From NCBI GenBank assembly GCA_903905395.1, contig CAIVGD010000024.1, forward strand, positions 1-12,837: a stretch of 12,837 bases of DNA, given 5' to 3'. The notes below the pieces were generated by a model, which worked only from the letters and a program-made list of their open reading frames with translations, searched no databases and was not told where the DNA came from. Below are positions 7,410 through 12,837 of this stretch, one piece after another. A program made the translations under genes and the position numbers. Each line of letters starts with the position of its first letter. Position 1 is the stretch's first letter. Source of the stretch: an uncultured Verrucomicrobiota bacterium (lineage in GTDB: Bacteria > Verrucomicrobiota > Verrucomicrobiia > Methylacidiphilales > Verrucolacustridaceae).

Positions 7410-7429
7410 CCGCTCCGATCCCGGAGCGG
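7410..7429 (-). promoter_or_regulatory. Hairpin covering the hisS ribosome-binding site
   Basis: On the minus strand, CCGCTCCG and CGGAGCGG form a perfect 8-bp stem with a 4-nt loop (GGAT). The structure starts 4 nt after the HU stop and ends 4 nt before the hisS ATG. The GGAG Shine-Dalgarno sequence lies in the 3' arm, so folding would block ribosome entry. No U tract follows, so it is not a standard terminator. The fold is seen in sequence; its regulatory role is inference. Confidence 0.6.
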
Positions 7430-7433
7430 ACCG

Positions 7434-7784
7434 TCAGGACTCCGCCGGAGGGGGCGTGTTCCTAGGAGCCGAGATGATCGCAGCCAACTTTGCGGAATTA
7501 CGAATCAACTCCGCTTTCATCTCCTTGCCCGCTTTGAACTTCACCACCGCCCGGGCCGGAATCGGTACGTCCGTTTCCGGTTTGTTCGGGTTCCGACCGA
7601 CTCTCGCCTTGCGGATCTTAATCTCAAACACACCAAAGTTGCGGAGCTGTACCGCGTCCCCTTTTAGGAGGGATTCTTTGATGTGATCCAGCGTGAACTG
7701 GATGACCTTCAACACGTCCTGTTGGACGAGATTAGTCTCATTGCTGATCCGCACCACGAGATCTCTTTTGGTCAGGTTTTCCAT
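7434..7784 (-). CDS. HU/IHF-family DNA-binding protein
   Basis: This 116-residue histone-like protein bends and packages DNA as a dimer. The N-terminal helices (MENLTKRDLVVRIS...) dimerise. Residues 46-60 hold LRNFGVFEIKIRKA, and the DNA-gripping beta arm spans about 53-80 with GRNPNKPETDVPIPAR, Pro66 being the intercalating proline at its tip. VVKFKAGKEMK follows. The usual length is about 90-95, so some 20 extra residues (NSAKLAAIISAPRNTPPPAES) form a Pro/Ser-rich tail. An AGAGGT ribosome site sits 8 nt before the ATG. HU versus IHF-like identity cannot be settled from sequence. The gene lies 87 nt after rnhC and 28 nt before hisS, probably as first gene of the hisS-aspS run, although no clear promoter was recognised in the 87 nt. 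Confidence 0.92.
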   Translation of the reverse strand: MENLTKRDLVVRISNETNLVQQDVLKVIQFTLDHIKESLLKGDAVQLRNFGVFEIKIRKARVGRNPNKPETDVPIPARAVVKFKAGKEMKAELIRNSAKLAAIISAPRNTPPPAES

Positions 7785-7871
7785 ATCTCTTTACCTCTAG
7801 GCACTTTCCGTAAGTCGCCAAGTACTATTTTTCAGACCCGATCCTCGCCTGCTATTCCCGTTGAAAAGCCT

Positions 7872-8819
7872 TTACGATTTCTTCCTCCACTCCACCTTGG
7901 GAGCGACCGGATCTCCCACCGCTTCCGCAAAGGTGCGGAAGTGCGTTTTACTCAACCTGGCCAATCCCTCGCGACCCTTTTTTTGAAAAATCTCCTCCGC
8001 CTGTTTCTTCACCCCAGCCCCACAACCCTTCGCCAACTCGGTGCCCGCCTCCATCGATAGTTTGGCCAATTGACGGACAAATTCCGCCCGCGCCAGAATA
8101 CTCGCCGCCGCCACCGCAATATCACTCTCCGCCTTGGTCCTCTGCTCCAACTTGATCTCCACCTCCTGCTTACGAAGTTCCCCCTCCACCAACCGTGGAT
8201 CGCCGAACTGATCCGACAAAGCCCTCGGACAATCCGGCACCTTGCCGTGCAGATTCGCAATCACCCTCCCATGCGCCCAAGCCAGCATTCGGTTCAAATT
8301 TCCGAATTTCTTGTACAACTCGCTGTACTTGGCCGGGCCAATCGTCACCACTTCCCGCGCGTTCCCCACCGTCCTGGCGATCTCCTCCGCCAACTCCGCA
8401 ATCTTTTTGTCACTCGTGATCGTTTTGCTGTCGCGCACCCCCGCCGCGATGAGTTGATCCGCAATTTTCTCATTCACATAAACCCCGGCCACCACCAGCG
8501 GTCCAAATAAATCCCCCTTCCCGCTCTCATCCACGCCGAAGTGAGGGGCGTACATCTCAGGATTCCGGATCTTCTCGTAACCCAATCTCGCCTCCCCCAA
8601 TACCTCCGGTTCCAACGTGAACTCGACAAACTCCCGCGCCTCCTTGCCCGCCACCACCAGCTTGCCGCTTAAGTACGCATGCAAAATGCACTTCCCCTTG
8701 CGCGCCGTGAAATGCCCGTACTCCAACGGAGAGATTTTAAAACCCTTGATCTCAATCAATTCGCGCAAGCGCTGGACTTGGGACTCGTTCAATGTGTGGG
8801 TAAACATCGTGTCGGCCAT
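7872..8819 (-). CDS. rnhC: Ribonuclease HIII
   Basis: RNase HIII degrades the RNA strand of RNA-DNA hybrids, removing R-loops and primers. At 315 residues it has the normal family length. Residues 1-85 form the TBP-like substrate-binding domain typical of HIII and absent from HII. The catalytic domain opens with GVDESGKGD, the HIII form of the HII motif GIDEAGRGP. The four acidic metal ligands are Asp97, Glu98, Asp203 (LSDQF) and Asp233 (ESDIAVAAASILAR), nearly at the positions known for Geobacillus stearothermophilus RNase HIII; DSKT (130-133) is also present. The ATG start at 8819 is supported by AAGGTGA 6 nt upstream. It is divergent from the PA14-like gene, with 148 bp between them. Confidence 0.95.
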   Translation of the reverse strand: MADTMFTHTLNESQVQRLRELIEIKGFKISPLEYGHFTARKGKCILHAYLSGKLVVAGKEAREFVEFTLEPEVLGEARLGYEKIRNPEMYAPHFGVDESGKGDLFGPLVVAGVYVNEKIADQLIAAGVRDSKTITSDKKIAELAEEIARTVGNAREVVTIGPAKYSELYKKFGNLNRMLAWAHGRVIANLHGKVPDCPRALSDQFGDPRLVEGELRKQEVEIKLEQRTKAESDIAVAAASILARAEFVRQLAKLSMEAGTELAKGCGAGVKKQAEEIFQKKGREGLARLSKTHFRTFAEAVGDPVAPKVEWRKKS

Positions 8820-8967
8820 CTCAACTCACCTTACGTCCCCGCGCCCGCTCATCGATTCCAAAATCCACCGCCCTCCGCCCCAGACCCTCCGTAGCCTCCC
8901 CTCTGACGTGTTCTGCGGGCGTTGAGATCGGCTAGATTCACAGCAACAAAAAGGTTAGATTTTTGCC
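8820..8967. promoter_or_regulatory. Divergent intergenic region between rnhC and the PA14-like gene
   Basis: These 148 bp separate two genes read in opposite directions, so promoters for both are expected here. On the plus strand a weak candidate is TTCTGC (8911-8916) and TAGATT (8933-8938) with a 16-nt spacer. I see no convincing minus-strand promoter and no operator-like inverted repeat. Confidence 0.35.
8826..8832 (-). promoter_or_regulatory. Ribosome-binding site of rnhC
   Basis: AAGGTGA lies 6 nt before the rnhC ATG, a good match to the anti-Shine-Dalgarno region. It supports the chosen start over the in-frame ATG four codons downstream. Confidence 0.65.
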
Positions 8968-11019
8968 GTGCCACCTACCGCCCCACTCAAACCCGGCAAA
9001 CCCGCCAAAGCCGGAGACCAGGCGGAAACAAGTTCTCAGAAAAAAAAGTTGGTGGCTCTTGCCGCAATCATCACCTCCACCCCGTTCTTCATCGCCGTTG
9101 CGGTTCACATCCTTGCACTTGTTACCGTCGGTGGCGTGGTCGTTTTTAAGGGCGGCAATCCGCTGGCCATTTTTACCAGCGAGAATGTCGATTCCGGAGA
9201 TCCCGGAGCTGAATCCGCCGCCCCTCCCTCCCCCGACGATAACACCCCGGAAGAGCCTTCCACCGCCATGTCGGATGCCAACCCTACTCCAACTGAAACA
9301 GACAACAGTACCGATATTCTCGCCCTCTCCACCCCGTCCTCCGTTCCGTCCTTTGCCCCATCCGCACCCGCCAAACTAAGCGCGTCCAACCCAGGTCAAG
9401 GATCCGGCGGGACCGGCACCGGCTCTAGAGGTAGCGGTGGGAGTGGGAAGGGGCGACGCACCGCCAAATCCACTCTCTTCGGTTTCAGCGAAAAAATGGG
9501 CGGGGAATTGGAAGGCACGATGTACGACCTCAAACTCAAGGCGGACGGGAAAAAACCTTCCGGGATTGACGAGAAAAGCTTCCCCGAAGCTGTGCGGAAG
9601 ATTATCCGAAATCGCTTCCGGGCTAGCTCCTTGTCCGAGTTTTACCGGGTGGACAAAAAGTTTTTTGCGACGCAGTTCTTTATTCCACTGCAAGAGGCGG
9701 GCAAGGCTCCGGAAACATTCGGAGTCAAAGGCAAGGTCAAACCCAATAACTTCATCATCCACTACACTGGTAGCTTTGCCGCCCCCGAGGATGGACTCTA
9801 CCGCTTTGTCGGCCTTGGGGACGAAAGCATCATCGCCATGATCGACGGCTCGGTAAAATTCGAGGGCAACTGGGTTCCTTTTCTCTCTTACGCCGAACGG
9901 GATGACAAACAAAGCGATGCGGTGCTCGAGTTTTTTCCCACCATCGACGCCAATAAACCTTGGGCCCGGTTGCGCCAAGGGGAATGGATCAATCTAAAGA
10001 AAGGACAGTCCCATCAATTGGATGTTTTGCTTGTCGAACAGGGGGATCCCAAGGCGATTGGGGGCGGAAATTTCGCCTTTGTTTTGCTGATCGAAAAACA
10101 GGGCGCGAAATATGAGGTTACAAAGAAAGGGAAGAGTCAGCGTGTGATTTTACCCCTGTTCATGCTCGAGCCGCCGGATTCAAATATGGAAAAGATCATC
10201 CGCGAGAATAAGGACAAACTCGACGTCCTCACCAAAGACGGCCCTTTCTTCGGCACATCCGCTCCCGCCCCCGCAGTCGATTCTCCACCTTCCGAACCAT
10301 CTCCCGCAACCTCGCCCGCCCCCACCTCAGGAGGGCGCGGTGATACCGCCGCTGATCCGGCTTACGATCCCTCCTGGAAAGAGGAATCCAGTGGCGGCAC
10401 GGGATTCGGCAAGTGGATCCTCCGCAATAACGGCAATCCCGAAACAAAATCGTACGCCGGCTTCTACCTCGCCCAGGACAAGGAAAAACCCGGTATTACC
10501 CCTCTGGCCTCCTCTGGAAAGGCCTGGGCTATTTTCGCCGATGGAGAGGGATTTCAGGAAACCTGCGCTTTCCGCTCTTTCTCCTCCCCACTCACCCCCA
10601 ACCAAACCTTCGCTCTCGATGTCATCACACCGACCCCAAAATCCAACTCCGGCTCTACCGGTTCCATTGGCCTTACCTTGCGGAACGGGAGCCAATCTGA
10701 AAAACCTGGAGATTACAATCAGGGCGCCCGCTTTGAATTCACCGCCTTGGAAGGGAAAATGAACTATCAGATATTTGATGGTAGCGACTCCAGTGACTCG
10801 GGATTTGCCATACCGATCGGAGGTGTCCGGCTGGAATTCACCCTCAAAACTCCCGAGACCTACGACCTTAAACTCACCCCTCTCGGCGGGGGTTCTCCGG
10901 TGGAAATTAAAGACCGCAAGCTGGGCGGCAACGCAGGATCCACCATCGACAGCTTCGGAATTTTTAATCGCGACTCGGAAGCCAACGCTTTCTTCAATAA
11001 CCTGCGCCTCACCCCATAA
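8968..11019 (+). CDS. Membrane-anchored PA14-like exported protein of unknown function
   Basis: This 683-residue protein is not a recognised named gene. A short basic N-terminus (KKK at 25-27) precedes one hydrophobic segment at about residues 38-60, giving a type II anchor with the rest outside the cytoplasm. Residues 65-165 are a Pro/Ser/Thr/Gly-rich linker ending in GSGGTGTGSRGSGGSGKG. Residues 168-380 contain a PA14-like beta-sandwich: LEGTMYDLKLK, then NFIIHYTGSFAAPEDGLYRF and GDESIIAMIDG, as in carbohydrate-associated PA14 domains. A second Pro-rich linker (430-455) leads to a C-terminal beta-rich domain (480-683) ending AFFNNLRLTP, possibly a lectin-like jelly roll. The start is GTG 8968; an in-frame TAG lies 12 nt upstream and leaves no ATG. 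An AAGG sits 13 nt upstream, a long spacing. It is the only plus-strand gene, and its end overlaps the VanZ-fusion gene by 11 bp. A cell-surface or polysaccharide-binding role is inference. Confidence 0.85.
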   Translation: MPPTAPLKPGKPAKAGDQAETSSQKKKLVALAAIITSTPFFIAVAVHILALVTVGGVVVFKGGNPLAIFTSENVDSGDPGAESAAPPSPDDNTPEEPSTAMSDANPTPTETDNSTDILALSTPSSVPSFAPSAPAKLSASNPGQGSGGTGTGSRGSGGSGKGRRTAKSTLFGFSEKMGGELEGTMYDLKLKADGKKPSGIDEKSFPEAVRKIIRNRFRASSLSEFYRVDKKFFATQFFIPLQEAGKAPETFGVKGKVKPNNFIIHYTGSFAAPEDGLYRFVGLGDESIIAMIDGSVKFEGNWVPFLSYAERDDKQSDAVLEFFPTIDANKPWARLRQGEWINLKKGQSHQLDVLLVEQGDPKAIGGGNFAFVLLIEKQGAKYEVTKKGKSQRVILPLFMLEPPDSNMEKIIRENKDKLDVLTKDGPFFGTSAPAPAVDSPPSEPSPATSPAPTSGGRGDTAADPAYDPSWKEESSGGTGFGKWILRNNGNPETKSYAGFYLAQDKEKPGITPLASSGKAWAIFADGEGFQETCAFRSFSSPLTPNQTFALDVITPTPKSNSGSTGSIGLTLRNGSQSEKPGDYNQGARFEFTALEGKMNYQIFDGSDSSDSGFAIPIGGVRLEFTLKTPETYDLKLTPLGGGSPVEIKDRKLGGNAGSTIDSFGIFNRDSEANAFFNNLRLTP

Positions 11020-12349
11020 CCGGAATCTCCAGAGCCATCACATACGGGGACCCCTCCCCACCAGCGATGAGCACGTGCGTTCCGGCGGGTAATTGAACCT
11101 GGGTAACCCCGGCGGCCAGCCCCACAGAAACCCCACTGACCTCGTTCCCCATCTCACTCTGTTCATCCTTTAAAAAAAAGGCCCCGTCTTTGCTCTCCAC
11201 CATGAATTGCATGGGCGAAAGTCGTTGAGGAGGATTTTCCTCCAGCAAGACCAGCTCCGTTCCAGCCGCCACTCCGGTGGGGCCTGGATTCCGGCCGAAA
11301 ATCATAGGCAGACTGTGTTCCGTCACGTTTTTGCCCCACGTAACATGATCCCCTGTTCGCCATCCCATCCGCAAAAGAATCTTAGACCCAGGGGATCCCG
11401 CCGGTGCACGGATTGGCATGGGACTCGTTACCGCCGGCTGAGCCGCCAGTGCGGGAGTCGCCTCAGGTACAAGATCCCCGGCCCCGCCGCCCTTCTCAAA
11501 TGCCTCCAGTTTTTCATTCGTTTTTCGCAACCGCTGGGCCAACACCCGCGAAACAATGCTCCCTGGGTGATCCTGCCCATCCGCCCTTTTGTCCATCAGA
11601 TCCTGCACAGTCATCCCGTACAGCCAGCATCTCCCCTTCGCCGTGGCCGTCGCGGCTCGCGGCAGATTTTGCAAAACCCCCATTTCTCCGATCACCTCGC
11701 CCGGACCCGCCTTCGCAATTTCCGTCGTAACGCCATTCGCCTCCCTTGTCAAAATCACCTGACCACTGCGGATGATATAAAATTTATCACTCTGTTCTCC
11801 ATGACGGAAAATCACCTGGCCATCCGCGAATCCCAAAGTCGCCCGCCGGATTTCCGCATTGCTCGCCTCCGTCCGAATGTAAGACCAGATCCAACGCCCC
11901 AGCATCCCCACCCCGGCGCCCGTCGCCACTGCCATGCAATTGGTTGTGAAATCACCCTGGAAATCCATCGAGCGCCCAAAAAGCGGCTGAATCATTTCCA
12001 GCGCGGCACTCATCCCCGCCACCAATAACATCCCCAGCGGCCAGAGGATCGGCCGAAGTCCCATGATCATCAAAGTTCCGAGCAAGGTGTAGCCGACAAA
12101 GTGGACTATCTTGTCCGGTTCGACGTGGGTTCCCTGCTTCGCCATCAAACTTCCCACGACCGCACAGATCATTCCAGCCACCGCAACCACGATCAGCACA
12201 TTCCGGGTGTGCGGCGGAATATCCAGATAAGGAGTGTTGCCCGACCTCCTGGGCGGACCGCTCGAAGCGGACTTCGCGATCGCTTTCGGGGCGGATCTTG
12301 ACGGGGAGGATCCTCGGGTGGGCGCACTCATCGCAGTTTCCTGCTCCAT
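11009..12349 (-). CDS. Membrane protein: VanZ-like domain fused to cyclic-nucleotide-binding and FHA-like domains
   Basis: This 446-residue protein has three parts. After a basic, Ser/Pro-rich N-terminus, residues 49-157 hold about four membrane segments with VanZ-family marks: DKIVHFVGY (79-87), then ALEMIQPLFGRSMDFQGDFTTN (Glu118, Gln121, Arg126, Asp133, Asn137). Residues 170-250 are a cyclic-nucleotide-binding domain; its phosphate cassette GEMGVLQNLPRAATATA (Glu222, Arg231) closely resembles that of the protein kinase A regulatory subunit, and Ala after the Arg favours cAMP over cGMP there. After a Pro/Ala linker, residues 345-445 look FHA-like (FGRN, LSPMQF, LKDEQSEMGNEV), but the usual His and Asn of the phosphothreonine site are Gln and Met. 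With four membrane spans both sensory domains would be cytoplasmic. ATG 12349 has an AGGGA site; ATG 12331 (ATGA overlap with argH, AGGA 7 nt upstream) is equally possible. Its function is unknown. Confidence 0.85.
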   Translation of the reverse strand: MEQETAMSAPTRGSSPSRSAPKAIAKSASSGPPRRSGNTPYLDIPPHTRNVLIVVAVAGMICAVVGSLMAKQGTHVEPDKIVHFVGYTLLGTLMIMGLRPILWPLGMLLVAGMSAALEMIQPLFGRSMDFQGDFTTNCMAVATGAGVGMLGRWIWSYIRTEASNAEIRRATLGFADGQVIFRHGEQSDKFYIIRSGQVILTREANGVTTEIAKAGPGEVIGEMGVLQNLPRAATATAKGRCWLYGMTVQDLMDKRADGQDHPGSIVSRVLAQRLRKTNEKLEAFEKGGGAGDLVPEATPALAAQPAVTSPMPIRAPAGSPGSKILLRMGWRTGDHVTWGKNVTEHSLPMIFGRNPGPTGVAAGTELVLLEENPPQRLSPMQFMVESKDGAFFLKDEQSEMGNEVSGVSVGLAAGVTQVQLPAGTHVLIAGGEGSPYVMALEIPVMG

Positions 12350-12837
12350 TTGTTTAATTCCCTTTGCACCCCGGATAAACTCGGAGCCCCAATCACCGCG
12401 CTCCGCGCCTGCAAGGCTTTCCGCAACCGCGCCAAAGGTGAACTTCCGCCCAACACCTTTTCAGCCGCCTCGCCGCTTCCCTTTGCCAACGCATCCCAAT
12501 CACCCCGATCCAGCCGATCAATTCGTGTTCCTCTCTCCTCCGCCCTCTTCACCGCCGCCCCCACCACCTGATGCGCCTGCCGGAAAGCCATTCCCGACCT
12601 CACCAACTCATCGGCCACATCGGTCGCCAACAGCTCGGGAGCCGCAGCCGCGTACACACACGCCCCTGCATCCACCTCGATCGAGCCAACGGCTTTCGTC
12701 ATCACCTCCCACGAGGCCCTGATCGTATCCGCCGCGTCAAAGACGCACTCCTTATCCTCCTGCAAGTCCCGGTTGTAGGTCAGAGGCAGACCCTTCAGCA
12801 CGGTAAGCAGGGAAACCAGATGCCCTGTCAACCTGCC
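12328..12837 (-). CDS. argH: Argininosuccinate lyase, N-terminal part cut by window edge
   Basis: ArgH splits argininosuccinate into arginine and fumarate, the last step of arginine synthesis, in the cytoplasm. Only the last 169 residues are present of a usual 450-470. They open in the central helical bundle with the diagnostic LKGLPLTYNRDLQEDKECVFDA segment and continue through the small C-terminal domain (SGMAFRQAHQVVGAAVKRAEE) to KWSRKLR. The fumarase-superfamily signature with the catalytic serine loop lies outside the window. The frame is open to position 12837, so the ORF continues beyond the edge. Its stop codon overlaps the start region of the VanZ-cNMP-FHA gene, pointing to cotranscription with it. 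Confidence 0.95.
   Translation of the reverse strand, partial: GRLTGHLVSLLTVLKGLPLTYNRDLQEDKECVFDAADTIRASWEVMTKAVGSIEVDAGACVYAAAAPELLATDVADELVRSGMAFRQAHQVVGAAVKRAEERGTRIDRLDRGDWDALAKGSGEAAEKVLGGSSPLARLRKALQARSAVIGAPSLSGVQRELNKWSRKLR

Noticed and set aside
7410..7429. Rho-independent terminator after the HU gene
   Set aside because: The stem is strong but no U tract follows, and the hisS start lies 4 nt beyond; a role at the ribosome site fits better.
11207..12028. Plus-strand open frame opposite the VanZ fusion gene
   Set aside because: The minus-strand frame encodes clear membrane and cNMP-binding motifs; the plus frame shows none.

Overview
The window is a dense, mostly minus-strand stretch of a GC-rich bacterial chromosome. 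It holds ten genes; two of them, enolase and argininosuccinate lyase, are cut by the window edges. The likely source is a Verrucomicrobiota or other PVC-superphylum bacterium. This is inferred from three things: a very long GreA-type elongation factor with a large helical N-terminal extension (a form known from Chlamydia), a membrane-anchored PA14-like surface protein of verrucomicrobial style, and an RNase HIII. There are no insertion sequences, phage genes, tRNAs, rRNAs or CRISPR arrays, and the genes look vertically inherited.

Layout from right to left, which is the direction of transcription for all minus-strand genes. At 12837-11009 the end of argH is followed, with overlapping ends, by a membrane protein that joins a VanZ-like domain, a cyclic-nucleotide-binding domain and a divergent FHA-like domain. 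Its 3' end collides with the only plus-strand gene, at 8968-11019, which encodes a single-pass PA14-like exported protein. Divergent from that gene lies a minus-strand run: rnhC (RNase HIII), an HU/IHF-like protein, hisS, aspS, a CGWS glutaredoxin and a SirB1-like transglutaminase-fold protein (8819-3098). From the HU gene onward the spacing is tight: 28 nt, a 4-nt overlap, 45 nt and 4 nt. These five genes therefore probably form one transcription unit. After a 215-bp gap come the GreA fusion and enolase (2882 to the left edge), 26 nt apart.

The genes are mainly information-processing housekeeping (two aminoacyl-tRNA synthetases, RNase HIII, HU, GreA) plus glycolysis and arginine synthesis. 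Observations that go beyond routine annotation are the VanZ-cNMP-FHA fusion, the giant GreA, a perfect 8-bp hairpin that would bury the hisS ribosome-binding site, sequence marks of a non-discriminating aspartyl-tRNA synthetase, and the uncharacterised PA14-like protein. No defence or mobile system was found. The membrane fusion protein is the best candidate for something undescribed.
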